Below are positions 43,643 to 55,368 of a DNA stretch of 64,000 nt, one piece after another. The position numbers were made by a program, and so were the translations under genes. Positions within the stretch are counted from its first letter, which is position 1. Each line of letters begins with the position of its first letter. The notes below the pieces were generated by a model that was not told where the DNA came from, made no database searches, and saw only the letters and a program-made list of their open reading frames with translations. Source of the DNA: Neoscytalidium dimidiatum (Eukaryota > Ascomycota > Dothideomycetes > Botryosphaeriales > Botryosphaeriaceae); contig CM074699.1 of assembly GCA_037367355.1 (NCBI GenBank), positions 806,001 to 870,000 of the forward strand. The letters run 5' to 3'.

Positions 43643-46600
43643 TCAATCCCTCTGTCCCTCATTCAACAACAACTCGACGACAATCTGGCACTTCTCATGC
43701 CTAGGATGCTGCATGGCCAACTTAACCGTCCGACCCTGCACGCCCGCCTGCGCGACACCACTCCCATACGCCGCACCGCCAGGCATGCCGTTCTGGCCGA
43801 GCCCGTTCCCACCGCCAGGCTGGACCCAGTGGCCGCCCAGCCCCAGCCCGTCATCCAGACACTTGACGTCGCGGCCGGGGATGACCTGGCGGAGGCGGCC
43901 GTTCTGCGCGTTGCGCACCTCGACGAAGTCCGGGTCGAAGAGCAGGACGTAAGGCCCGTACAGCGCCGCGGCGCGCGCCTTGCCGACGAACTCCATGATG
44001 ACGGAGCGCGATACGTCGCCGTGCTTGTTGACGTAGACGGCGCACTCCTCGTAGCAGAGCAGGAACTCTTGGTCGCTGAGCCTGAACATGCCGAGCGGGT
44101 CGAGCCCCTGCAGCCGCGACGCGATGGTCGCGACGTGCGGCGCCTTGAGGTCCGGCACCGACCAGGGCTGCTTCTTGTCGAGCGTGAGGACCTCGAATCC
44201 TTTGGACGTCGAAACCGCGAGCGACGAGTGGAACAGGTTGAGGCCGTAGCACTCGGTCGGGATATAGAACTCGTCGTAGTCGCGAAAGAACTCGGTGCGG
44301 CCCGTCCGCAAGAAGCGGCTCTTCTTCTCCGTGCTCTTCTGGAAGACGGGCTCCAGAACCTTGAAAGTGGAGGACAGGCCTTCGCGCTTCTTGTAGAAGA
44401 CGAGAGTACGGTCCTTCATCTTTCCGGATGCGAAAAATCCAACGTCGCGCGAGCCCGAGAGCTTTTGCGGGGCACGACGCGACGAGTCGCTGTTGTTGCC
44501 GCCAGTGCCACCTCCGACAGGGCAAACAAGGTCCAGATGGTAGGCAATGAGGGACTTATCAGATATCAGCAACATAATGCTGAACTCCTCCAAGACAGCG
44601 ATTTGCGTGACTTTCGGAATCGTGATAGCCTGCTTTTGGTTAGCGAATGAGGACTCTAAGCAGTTGCAATATCTCATATCATACCCTTGACCAACCACGG
44701 GGGTTCTCAGTTTCCGAGATGTACACGCCGTAATCTGTACCCACTGCCACCATCGGCTTGCCATAGGGCTGCATGAATGCCGTAGCGCAGTTGACACGAG
44801 CTCTGCAGATAGGGCTAGGCCGGCCGGTATGGGAGAAAAGCTTCTCAACGTCGTCGATGGCACGGTCGAGCGGGGTTCCCTTGATCGTAATGCTTTGCGA
44901 GCCAGAAGATCCACCCTCATAAGCGAACGCTGAGTCTGCCATGACACGAAGTCGGAATGGCTCTGCATTTTGCGCGAACAAAGCTGCTGCATGCTTTGTC
45001 TTTGCCTCAAGGATTTTGTCACACCAGTCCTGGCGGTTCTGCGCAGAGGGGGCGAAAAGAGTGTAGACCTCTTTACCCAGATGCTTGATGCGGAACGGAT
45101 ACATTATCCTTTCATCCTTAGGACTGTCGAGGACTGTTGTTGTCACCATCATGCTCTTGCTCGATGATGTAGTCGTCAGCGTGGATCCCATAGAAGAACT
45201 AGTGTTGACATGAGAGAGGGACCCCGGTGCAGGACTGGCATTCGACCCTGCACGGAGTCGAGACTCAGGCCTCGCCGTTGGAGCTACAGTAGCAACTCCC
45301 TTGACTGAAGACTTGACCACCGGATCGTCGTTCGAGCTCTCAAGTACCAACAGATCCATTGGAATCGGCTGCACGGCATGTTAGTACAAACCTGGCGCTC
45401 AAGTCGAGTCAGGACGGAGGTACTTACCAAACGAGAGACATCATATCGCTCCTGCTTTGCGCCACCCTCAACATCACGATGGTGAACAGTCTTCGCCAAG
45501 ACAAGGTAGTGATCAAATAACAGCGCGTGAGTCTCGAGCCATGTGAATTTTGTACCGCCCATGCGCTGGAGGTCACCCTTGAAGATGAGCTCACGTCCGA
45601 GATGGTTGAGATTCAGTTCGACCCTCTGCATGCCGGGTCGAAGGATGAGCTTTGATTGCAAGTCAGTCAAGTCGACCTTTCGCGACATTTCTGCCACTCG
45701 CGCATCGCATTCCAAGGTAACAGCCTTAATCTCCTCGATGGCAATCATCAGGTTCTTCTTCTCTTCGTTATCCACAAGAGAACGCTTCAGAACAGTACCG
45801 AGGAGGAGACCGTAGTGCTGCAACCTGGTAATAGGTGATTTTAGGTAATTGTCCCACGCCAGCTTTTGCGACATTTTGTTCGCCCGGGCCTGGTCCAGGA
45901 AACTGCGGAACAGGATGTTCCTCTCTGCTTCTTGTCGGACCAGGAAGGTGGCATACGGGAACGCAGCTGCGTAGTCAATGTACGCTCCTCTGGCCTTCCG
46001 GATCCATTCACGGAAAATGTCACTGAAGCCGACGACCCATGGCCCTTGCTCTTGCTGACGATATTTCATCTGCGGAAGCAGGTGCTCCTCGTTCGCTTGC
46101 TTGACGGCGTCAACCTTGCCAAACACATCCCTGATGAAGGTCTTCATCTTCTTCGGGGGAAGTACTGGGGGCTGCATTTGCATCAGTCCGTCACGGTACA
46201 AATGGCGAAGGACATTCAGGCTGTCCATAAAGTTGTCCTCGGTTTGGACAATCTCATGTAGGATGTTTTGCCTCTCAACCTCCTTCTTAGCGACGCCTTG
46301 CACGTCCTCCTTCTTAAGTTTGTAGTAATTAAGCCAATCCTCATTCCTTTTCACGGAAGGCTGCGCATGGAGATCGATCTTCTTCAAAGTCCGCTGGCAA
46401 TGATAGGAGTAGCAACGACCGGGCGCATTGTAATCATGCAGCATGGGTGCGTAGCAGCCAGCCTTGGAAAGTTGGAAGAGAACACCTGAGCTTGTTGCAG
46501 GCGTGAACTTCAGCCATTCTTCAACATGCTCAAGGGTTCCTACTTTGTACATTTCCTGGATGACTTGAGTGCTTAGTGCCTCGGCGTCTGCCACGTTCAT

Positions 46601-48916
46601 TGTGGGAACCTTGTATGTAAATAGGTTCACCAATCCGTCCGCAATTAGGTGCTCCTTCAGATCGCTCTCTCCCTCTGCCATCATCCGCAACCAGGAAATG
46701 ATGGAACTCAGCGCCCAAGGTTCTGTGCACTTTGCATAGTCTTTGGGAGTCAGTTTCGAGGGGTTGAAACGCTTGCCGGCGGGGAGTGCGGGGAGGTCTA
46801 GGGTCATGGTGCTTGCCGTAGGCGGCGTCAAATTATCGCTGCTAGAATCCTTGTCGTACAGCTGCGAAGTGCGGATACCAGCGCTGCGCAGTCGTCGTTC
46901 CTCGGCATCCGTCTTCGATCTGATGGGCGGAACCGTTTGAGGGGTGCTGCTGTGGCTGACCAACGAAGTCGATCTCGGAACGAGAGTACCACCTGGAGTG
47001 GACATTTGATCAGGACCTGCAGGATACGATCCACGACCTTGTTGATAACTGTATGGTCCTTGTTGTGTGAAGTGTTGTTCACCAGGTGGTGGCGGCGGGA
47101 GAGGTCGTGAGTGCGACATGCCTGGGTGGTAGAACATCTCAGGCGGCTCGACAGCTGTCGAGGTTTCAGACAGCATGAGACTAGATTCATCTCCTTCATC
47201 ATAGCTCAGGCGACGTCTGTGGGCACCCGGCTCGGCAAACCCGCCAGTGCCGAAAGTGTCGACCCTTGCATTGCTGGAAAATGGTGGGAAGGGATGGATG
47301 GGGTCGTATGCATCTGCATCGCTCGTTTCTCCAGATTTGCGCTGCGATCCGGAAGACGACAGGGTCTGGCTTTGGCTGCCAGAACGGTTCATATGACCAC
47401 TCGCAAGCTCTTGTGGGTTTCCGCCATAGTGAAAATGTGGCTCGAAATTACCCGCATATGCACCAAGATCAATGCCAGCCATGTCATCGTCGCTGTACAC
47501 TGCCTCCGTTGTCGCAGGTTCACGAGGCGGATCCAGGGCTGCGGTCGACGTGGGACGTACGGTGCTGTAACTGCTGAAAAGAGTAGCACCGCCGCTGCCC
47601 CTGCGTTCCTCTTCCTCGGCCATCTGCAAAGCCGCCAATCCAGCGGCAGCTTCGGCATCACTCTCATCGCTGTAATTGTACGCCGCATATTGAGAACCCG
47701 GCGACAGGTGACCGTTGGTTGCTGCGGAGCCACCTCCGGCGAGCGATGCATAAAAGAGCGGTTGGTTTTGCCCGTTCGGCGAATGGCGATCGTGGTGATC
47801 AACCTCAATCCTTGGAGAATTCCCAGCGTTCAACACAGCATTCTCAACTTCGTCATAAAGATCATCGGATGTGAGTTGCCCACCGTATGGACTACCATTA
47901 CTATTAGACCTTCCGTAATCACCATCATCTGTCGGTGGACCAGGAAGGGGCCGAGCCTGCGGATGCCGCCCGGACGTATTCGTTCGTTGAGGGGAGTGCT
48001 GAGGCAGCGGAGGAAGAGGATTGGAGTGAAACAGCGGAGACGACCTGCGCTCGTCCTGGTTCACTGGTGGAGAAGGAAGGGGGTTATTGTACCTCGAATC
48101 ACTGTATACCGAGGCCATCGACGGACGTCTCGCCATCTGCTCTTGCCAGTCTGCAGGGGGAGAGCCACCACTATGCGGGGGAACAGGAAGGGGAGGAGGA
48201 GCCGCCGGAGGAGAGTACGCTAAGGGTCTGGGAGGTAGCGGAGCTGAGCCAGGGGAATTAGAGTAGGTGGGAGACTGTACGGAGGGCCGTTGGCTGAACG
48301 TGCGGCTAGGGGAGTACTGCGGCTGGTGGGGGAGCGATGGCGAAGGAAATTGGACCTGGGCCTGGGGCGAGGTAGGAAAAGCAGCATTGGCACTCGTGTC
48401 GTAGCCATAGCCGTACCCTCTAGTAGCGTTGGTGCCGCTGCGACCAATGTTGCTCTCAGAGTATGCAGCCGGGTTATAGGGTTGGTGGGGAGCGGCGGCA
48501 TCGAATTGCGTCCGATTGACACCGCCATAAGCCTGTGGGTTCGGAATCTGGACCGGGGCTGGAAATTGGCGGGGGTCGTAGGCGGGCTGGGTGGGAGATG
48601 TCACGGAATGGTATCCCGACGCAAAGTCCGAGGCCAGTGGAGTGTTGGGCATGTCCAGCGGCGGGTCCGACGAGTCTTGCATGAACAGCTCGTCGTGATG
48701 GCGCACCGAGTAGCTCCCCCGCCGGTCTAAGCTCTGGCCGTAGCTGTACACATCACCACGGCCGTTGGTGACAAAGGCAGCCTCGTCGCCGCTCTCGAAG
48801 CTAGGCCGACGGGGCTGGTATTGGTTGTTCATGGAGGCCTGCTGCTGCTGGTGCTGCTGGTGCTGCTGGTGCGAGGAGCTCGGGCGGTAGTACTGGCCGT
48901 TCTGGTAGTAGGACAT
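43643..48916 (-). CDS. ROM2: Rho1 guanine nucleotide exchange factor (Rom2 type), DEP-RhoGEF-PH-CNH
   Basis: Exons 48916-45428, 45368-44685 and 44629-43643, phase-consistent, giving about 1719 residues. It activates Rho1 at the cell cortex in the cell-wall integrity pathway. Residues 1-~700 are disordered, rich in Gln/Pro/Ser/Tyr, and start with a HQQHQQHQQQQ tract. The DEP domain is at about 715-800 (AKCTEPWALSSIISWLRMM...GLVNLFTYKVP), the RhoGEF domain at about 875-1065 (NILHEIVQTEDNFMDSLNVL; SPITRLQHYGLLLGTVLKR), and the PH domain at about 1095-1290 (LGRELIFKGDLQRMGG...FTWLETHALLFDHYLVLAK, then FRIKHLGKEVYTLFAPSAQNRQDWCDKI). The C-terminal CNH domain is at about 1340-1710 (CATAFMQPYGKPMVAVGTDYGVY...DYDEFYIPTECYGLNLFHSSLAV...HEKCQIVVELLLNEG). 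It is longer than yeast Rom2 because of the N-terminal region. Confidence 0.94.
48839..48873 (-). repeat. CAG/CAC triplet repeat in ROM2 N terminus
   Basis: Repeated CTG/GTG triplets on the plus strand encode the His/Gln tract near the start of the RhoGEF. Length is likely to vary between strains. Confidence 0.8.
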
Positions 48917-50376
48917 GGTGTTGGAGGGCGGTGGACGGCGCGGAGGTGTGGCAGAGAGCGGCGGGCAGGGTCTCCGGTGAGGTCATGCACCAGGGCGGCG
49001 CGTGGTCGATCAGCGCAACGGCGGTTTGGGCGGTAGGGCTGTCACGTCCACATGGGCGTGGTCGCGCGTCTGGCGGAAGCTGCGATGCGCGCGGCGGTGT
49101 CGCAATAGGGGCCGCACGGTGGAGGAGCTCCCGAGCTACCTGGTGCGGGCCAGCTCTTGGAGACAGCGCGGCGGTCGCTTGGCTCGGCGGCGACGCGACG
49201 TGGAGCGGGGGCGGAAAGACAGCGCGACGACGGCGACGCGCGGGTCGGGACGGTCGAGGGGCGCGCAGCGGCTGCGGGCTCAGTCGAGGCTTGTGGGGGT
49301 TTAAGGGTCCTCGGTGGACAGGTGTCTGACAAGACGATGCCTGGGTTCAGGGCGAGCCCGACATCTAGTGCTGCGGCTGCTCGCTCGCTCGTCCCAGCAG
49401 CTCGGCCAATGGGAGCGGGTTGCGATTCGAGAGCGCCCACGGCACGGCTGGGCGCTGAGGCTGAGGCCCGCTTGGGGACGACTCTGACGTGCGCAGCGAC
49501 AGCCACGGCGGGCGCCAGAGGCGCAGTCGCCCAAGTCCTCATCTATCACAGACGCCCCGCGCCGAGTTGAGAAAACGCCAGCCCGCCGCCCGCTGTCCGA
49601 TGCCCGCTGCCTGCTGCCCGCTGCCCGCAGCCCGCAGCCCTTCAGCCTTGCAGCCTTCGCACGCGACCCCATGTCCTGCCAAGGATGCCGCCTGCTCAGG
49701 CACGCTCGCTACGAAACGGAACTGCCCCCAAGGCGACAAGGGCCAAATGTCCGCGGCCTCCCCGAGGTCAGGGCAAGCTATCCTCTCATCTGATGGCGCT
49801 GCACGACAACTCTACAAACTCAGCAGCCCTCTGCTCTTCTAACACGCAGCCACCACCACGGGACGGCATCCGCCCGGAATGACGTGGTCGCGCACGCTGC
49901 AATGTCAGCCCGCTCGAGCTGCCGACTTGCCGATCGCCACGTTCTGAGCAACCAGAGCGCTTGTTGAATGCGTTTCTGACCCTTCGCCTGCTCCCCTAAT
50001 CCTGCCGTCCCGCCGTGGCGATAGCAATCGCCCTCGGGTACTCAGAGAGAGTCTACCCCGCACATAAGCTCTTATTTCCGTCTGCTGAACTGACCTCCAT
50101 CTGCTGTCAAGAAGCTTCCGCCGTTGCCTCAGTTTCTCTCTTCCATTCGAGTCATCTGCTTTGTCACATCGTGTGATCCTGGATAATTTGCTATTTTCCA
50201 TATTTGTCGCCCTCTCGACGTCAGCTTACATTTTTACCCCCTGCGTGACGCCGAGCAAAGCACTAATTTTTGTGTGCCACCGAACGCGCATCAAGCTGTT
50301 TTGAAACCCGAGTGATCGCTCAGTGTCGCATCCCAGTTCATTTGAACCCCACAAAATCTTTCGGAACTCCAACGTC
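48917..50376. promoter_or_regulatory. divergent intergenic region, ROM2 / flavin monooxygenase
   Basis: A 1.46-kb region between divergently transcribed genes. The ROM2-proximal 700 bp are very GC-rich; the monooxygenase-proximal part is AT-richer, with a pyrimidine-rich leader. The low-complexity block at 49581-49657 is listed separately. Confidence 0.45.
49581..49657. repeat. GCCCGC/GCAGCC low-complexity repeat
   Basis: Irregular repeats of GCCCGCTGCC, CCGCAGCC and CAGCCTT type run for about 75 bp upstream of ROM2. Confidence 0.75.
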
Positions 50377-52385
50377 ATGGCCATTGATTCAGCGCCGGTT
50401 CACGAGACACTTGCCAACGGCGCTGTAAAACCCTTACGTGTTGACGATGACGACTACACTGGCCCACCGCCCCCAGAGGCTGACGAGCATGGCTACCGGA
50501 TTTTAGAGCAACCCATGGGAACGAAGCGGACAGTCAAAGTCATCCTCATGGGTGCCGGCGCGTCATCCCTGAATTTCTTCAAGAAGGCAGAAGAGGAGCT
50601 TGACAAAGTTGATATTGTTTGCTACGAAAGGAACCACGACATTGGTGGGACTTGGCTCGTCAACAGGTACCCGGGCTGTGCTTGCGACATACCCTCCGTC
50701 AATTACCAGTTCACCTGGAAGACCAAACTGTGGTCACACTATTACTCCTACTCTCCGGAAATATGGCGTTATCTCAAAGACATTGAAGAGGAGAATGACT
50801 TCATCAACAAGTACATCAAGTTGAAACATCAGATTGAACGCGCTGAGTGGGATGACGAAGCAGGACTATGGCGGCTGAGAGTGAGGAACCTCGTGACAGA
50901 CAAATGCTTTGAGGATGCTGCTGAATTTTTCATTAATGCTGGTGGAGTACTGAACAGATGGAAATGGCCAGATATATCGGGGCTACATGACTTCCAAGGA
51001 AAGCTCATGCACAGTGCAAACTATGAGGAGGGGTACGACCTGAAGGAGAAGAAGGTTGCGGTCATAGGTGCGGGGAGCAGCGGCGTGCAAATAGTTTCCG
51101 CAATCACCCCCAAGGTTGAGAAGCTGTACCACTGGGTCCGCAACCCCATTTGGATCACAGCGGCCTTCGGGCACAGTTGGGCTGGCCCGGATGGTGCAAA
51201 CTTCACATGTACGTCAATCATCAACATCATTAACATACTATGGCTGATGTTTGGAAGATACCGAAGAACAGCTCCGCTACCTTGAGAGGAATCCAGACAA
51301 GTATCTCGAATACCGCAAACAGATCGAGAATGAGCTGAACCAACGATTCAAGTTCATTATCAAAAACTCCCCTGGTAAGTCCGTCCAGAGCGATTTCAGT
51401 CAGTTCGCCCCTTTCCAAACTACTTTTCATTGACAGAGAATTTGAAGAAAGCAAAGTAGCCCGAGATTTCGCCCGTGATCAAATGTCCCGCAAGCTCTCC
51501 TCCCGGCCAGACCTCATCTCGGCCATCATTCCCAAAAACTTCAATCCAGGTTGCCGACGCCCTACGCCTGCCCCCGGCTACCTCGAAGCCCTCACCGCGC
51601 CGCAAACCACCATATTCACCGACCAGCTCCAAAAGATCACACCAGAAGGCTTCATCGACCACAACGGCATCTTTCACGCCGTGGATGTTATCATCTGCGC
51701 CACAGGTTTTGATACGACTTGGCTCCCATCCTTCCCCTTCCGCGCGCACGGCCAGGATGTCCGCGACATATGGACGCGCAAGACCACCGACCCCGTCACC
51801 AACACCACCCAAACCGAACTCGACGTAACCTCCTACCTCAGCATCGGCATTCCCTCCTTCCCCAACCATTTCTCCTTCTGCGGGCCGTACGGGCCGCTCG
51901 GCCACGGCTCCTTCATGCCGCTTATCGAAGCCTGGACACGCTACATGTTCGCTGTCATCACCAAGGTCCAGACGGAGAACATCAAGTCGCTCGCGCCGCG
52001 CTGGAACGCCGCGCGCGACTTCCGCCAGCACGCGGACCTCTTCCTGCAGCGCACCGCGTGGACGCAGCCCTGCAGCAGCTGGTTCAAGCAGGGCCGCAAG
52101 ACCGGCCAGGCCGCCGTTTATCCCGGCTCGCGCCTGCACTTCCTCGAGCTGATGCGCGCGCCGCGGTACGAGGATTTCGACATCACGTACTGGGGCGGTA
52201 ATCGGTTCGCGTGGCTGGGGAATGGGTTCGAGGTGAGGGAGGAGGATGGGCGGGATATAACGTATTATTTGGGGTTGTTGGGCGGGGAGGATAAGCAGCC
52301 GGCGTATGGGGAGGAGCTAGTGGAGAGAATGGCGGGGTGGAGGCTTGGAGAGGAGAGCGTGGTTACGGGGAGTCAGATGTGTTGA
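50377..52385 (+). CDS. FAD-dependent Baeyer-Villiger-type monooxygenase
   Basis: Exons 50377-51208, 51258-51374 and 51439-52385, phase-consistent, giving 631 residues. The start is the first ATG (catggccATT context). The FAD Rossmann motif is VILMGAGASSLNF at about residue 56; GGTWLVNRYPGCACDIPSVNYQFTW follows, typical of the 4-hydroxyacetophenone/StcW-like group. The Baeyer-Villiger fingerprint region reads FQGKLMHSANYEEG (FxGxxxHxxx-aromatic, with Tyr where Trp is usual), directly before the NADPH motif VAVIGAGSSGVQI. DVIICATGFDTTWLPSFPF is the C-terminal FAD contact. It would insert oxygen into a ketone using NADPH and O2. The third intron acceptor is ACAGAG, since the earlier CAG leads to a stop. 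It converges with the next gene, with only 105 bp between stops. Confidence 0.9.
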
Positions 52386-52490
52386 ACAGGAAGATGGCAT
52401 TTTTTTTTCCCTCTACGCTTCTTCCCCCCTAAGATCTACCATGACCTCGATACCTCTTTCTAAGATACGATGCAATCCGCGGTAGCTGTA

Positions 52491-53520
52491 TCAATGCGCG
52501 AAGAATCCGCCGTCAACGCCGATGACCTTGTTTGTTACGTAGCCGGTCTTGACGATCCAGAGTATGGTTTCTGCGATCTCCTCGGGCTTGCCAAGACGAC
52601 CGATGGGAATCTCTATGGTCGATTGTTAGTTCCGCTAGGAAACACACGGTTGTTATGGGAAGAAAAGGAGACACTTGCTCTTCGCCAGCTCATCGTTGCT
52701 CCCGGGAAGCATGGCCGTGTCCTGTATCAACGCCGGCGCCACACCGTTCACCGTGATGCCTTTCTTAGCGTACGCGCCTGCAAGCCAATGGACCAAGCCA
52801 TGCAGTGCCGACTTCGACGATCTTAATGCACGTCGATCAGTTCTCCGAACATCAACATCTGGCTTTGTACTTATACTTACGCATAATGTGGGCCAACGAC
52901 ACCACCGTTGAAACCGGCAACGCTGGAGCAGAAGATGACTCTACCCCAGTCCGCTTTTTCCATAGAAGGCAGACAGAGTTGAGTCAGCAGGAAAGCGGTG
53001 CCACAGTTGGAGCGCCAGGTCGTCTCGAAGTCTTCAATGGTGATATCCGAGGCAGAGCGCAGGCTGTGCTTGTTCAAAGTCGTACCAGCGTTGTTGAAGA
53101 GGATGGTAGGAGCACCGAGCGAGGAGGTAACTTCAGCGTGGAGTTTGCGGACCTTTGATTGTTCAGCACATGCAGAGAGTCATACGCATTTCTTTTGAAA
53201 CATTTCTATGAATTGGGTCCATATTTCGAGCCAGTCTGCGGCAAGAATAGAATATAGTGGCTACACAGGAGAGGAACGCAAGAAGAAGGTTCACTTACAC
53301 CATCATAGCTGCTGAGGTCTGCTTGGAATACTTGACCTTTGACACCTTTCGCCTTTACCTGACCCACAAGTTCGTTGGCTGCGTTAGCGTTGCTGTAGTA
53401 GTGGACTGCGATGGAACAGCCCAGGTCGGCTAGCGCCAGGCAAGTTGCCTTGCCAATGCCGCCACTAGCTCCAGTGACAAGTGCGAGATGGGATCTTAGA
53501 TCCGTGGTCAGAACCGACAT
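52491..53520 (-). CDS. short-chain dehydrogenase/reductase (3-oxoacyl-ACP reductase-like)
   Basis: Exons 53520-53299, 53152-52881, 52821-52679 and 52612-52491, phase-consistent, giving 252 residues, the classical SDR length. TGASGGIG cofactor motif at about residue 17, NNAG at about 95, catalytic Ser in FCSSVAG, YASSK active site (YxxxK, Tyr split by intron 2) and C-terminal IGVDGGFFAH. The last intron begins GCAAGT and ends CATAG, a GC-AG intron; no GT donor keeps the frame. An upstream in-frame ATG (53613) would add 31 residues, but the start at 53520 fits the family. Divergent from the Ldh2-type gene and convergent with the monooxygenase, so probably co-regulated with one or both. Substrate unknown; FabG-like and xylitol/hydroxysteroid-type relatives are hard to separate. 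Confidence 0.9.
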
Positions 53521-54267
53521 ATTGATGGTGGTGGATTCGAATGAAGCTCTGCCAAATATTGCGTCATGACGGCAGCTTTTCAAAGGAAGAAGCGGCAACG
53601 ACTTTATCAGCACTCAACCCCGCGCTTCAATGTCCGCCTATCTCCGCTGTCTCCGCAACACCATGCTTCTCATCATATAAGCATGTACTACATCATAGCC
53701 CGCCCTTACCGAAGTTCTTGAAAGTAGATGACCCAGCTGGTGTTGACAGGTGTCGCAGGTCTGATACCTGCGCCCGACCTGATTGGCTCGCTCCGCCTTG
53801 GGAAGACTAACCACCTGCTGTCAGCACTGGCAGTCACTCAGCGCCGCGGAAAGCCTATTCCAGCAAATCATCAGCTGCAGTCCGCTTACTGCATTCCAAA
53901 AGCTCCGCCGTGAGCCTTTGTCGGCGTCCTTGGCGTTTGTTGGGAACTTTTCGACTCCACCACCGAGTTCGGAGGTACTCCGACTTACCGTGGCGGCGTC
54001 GGCCCGCCTCCGACATTCTCTTTCCTCCCGCCTCACAGCTATCTCTCTAAAAAAATTCGTCTCTGTTTAAGTTTGAGTTTCTTCCATTTAAAACTCTTCT
54101 TGTGCGTTCAATTGGCATAGTAGGTCTCAAGTCACAAACCCACCATTGCTACTGACCGCCGTGGCAGCTCTTGCTCCTCTCGTAGCTTGCACGAGTCTCA
54201 CACCACTCAACAGCGCTCCACCATCTACATAGCCGAATCGGGAATCTTCAGTCACCCAATCAGCACC
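53521..54267. promoter_or_regulatory. divergent promoter region, SDR / Ldh2-type dehydrogenase
   Basis: A 747-bp shared upstream region. CTCC/GGAGG-type pairs occur at about 53965-54015 (TCGGAGG...CCTCCGA), which could be a binding site for a zinc-cluster regulator; this is inference from a short inverted motif. Confidence 0.4.
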
Positions 54268-55368
54268 ATGTCCACCGCCAGCGCACCTGTCGGCCACGCC
54301 GAGGAAGCCAAAACAACGCCTACCCGCGTCCGCGCCCAAGACGCCGAGAAATTCGTCCAAGACGTCCTCGTCGGCAATGGCGTGCCGCTCGAAAACGCCG
54401 CAATCGTGGCCAAGTGTCTTGTCGCGGCTGATCTGCGCGGCGTCGACACTCACGGCATCAATCGCATCCCATCCTACATGGAGCGCATCCGGCAAGGAGT
54501 ACTCAACGCGAAGGCATCGCCGACGCTTGAACAAATCACGCCGGTCGTCGCGCAGGTCGACGGGCACAACGGGTTCGGCTTCGTCGCGGCACACCTTGGC
54601 ATGGAAGCCGCTATCCGAATGGCCAAGGAGTTCGGTATCGGCATGGTAAGCGTGAAGCACTCGAACCATTTCGGAATGTCTGCCTGGGTGGTGCAGCAGG
54701 CGTTGGACGCCGGCCTCATGTCACTAGTTTTCACAAACTCATCGCCAGCGCTGCCAGCCTGGGGCGGGCGCGAGAAGCTCATGGGGGTTTCTCCGATGGC
54801 GTGCGGCGCTCCGGCTGGGCAAACGAAGCCTTTCATTCTCGACATGGCGCCGTCGGTGGCGGCACGAGGCAAGATTTACAAGGCGCTGCGGCGCGGGGAG
54901 AAGATTCCTCGCGACTGGGCACTGGACGCTGAGGGGCGGCAGACGGATGACCCAGCCTCGGCGCTGCAGGGTGTGATGCTGCCAATGGGCGGACCGAAGG
55001 GCTCGGCGCTAGCTATCATGATGGATGTCTTCAGCGGAGTCTTGTCGGGGAGCGCGTTTGCAGGCCAGGTCACGGGCCCGTACGACCCGTCGAGGCCGGC
55101 GGACGTGGGCCATTTCCTCGTCGCAATCAAGCCGGACCTCTTCATGAGCCTGGAGGACTTCAAGGGGCGCATGGACTACTTGTACCAGCGCGTGGTCGGG
55201 TCGGAGAAGATGGCAGGCGTCGAGCGGGTATTCTTTCCTGGAGAGATTGAGCAGCTGACGCAGGAGGAGCGCGAGCGTCACGGTATACCGTATGTGGAAG
55301 CGGAGATAACCGCGCTCAACAAAGAGGCACAGCTGGTTGGCGCGCAAGGCATCAAACCCATGGCCTGA
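54268..55368 (+). CDS. malate/L-lactate dehydrogenase family protein (Ldh2 / PF02615 type)
   Basis: Single exon, 366 residues. The start at 54268 (accATGtcc) gives a short polar tail before VRAQDAEKFVQDVLVGNGVP, the family N-terminal helix. Conserved blocks: DLRGVDTHGINRIPSYMERI at about 55-75, GHNGFGFVAAHLGM at about 98-110, the active-site region SVKHSNHFGMSAWVVQQAL, TNSSPALPAWGG, MACGAPAG and FILDMAPSVAARGKI. The fold binds NAD(P)H without a Rossmann domain. Members act on malate, L-sulfolactate, ureidoglycolate, 2,3-diketogulonate or cyclic imino acids, so the substrate cannot be fixed. It is divergently arranged with an SDR and followed by a sugar/quinate-type transporter, which suggests a catabolic role. 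Confidence 0.92.
   Translation: MSTASAPVGHAEEAKTTPTRVRAQDAEKFVQDVLVGNGVPLENAAIVAKCLVAADLRGVDTHGINRIPSYMERIRQGVLNAKASPTLEQITPVVAQVDGHNGFGFVAAHLGMEAAIRMAKEFGIGMVSVKHSNHFGMSAWVVQQALDAGLMSLVFTNSSPALPAWGGREKLMGVSPMACGAPAGQTKPFILDMAPSVAARGKIYKALRRGEKIPRDWALDAEGRQTDDPASALQGVMLPMGGPKGSALAIMMDVFSGVLSGSAFAGQVTGPYDPSRPADVGHFLVAIKPDLFMSLEDFKGRMDYLYQRVVGSEKMAGVERVFFPGEIEQLTQEERERHGIPYVEAEITALNKEAQLVGAQGIKPMA

Noticed and set aside
43625..44650. 341-codon open frame on the plus strand
   Set aside because: Antisense to the CNH domain of the RhoGEF; the minus-strand reading has clear family motifs.
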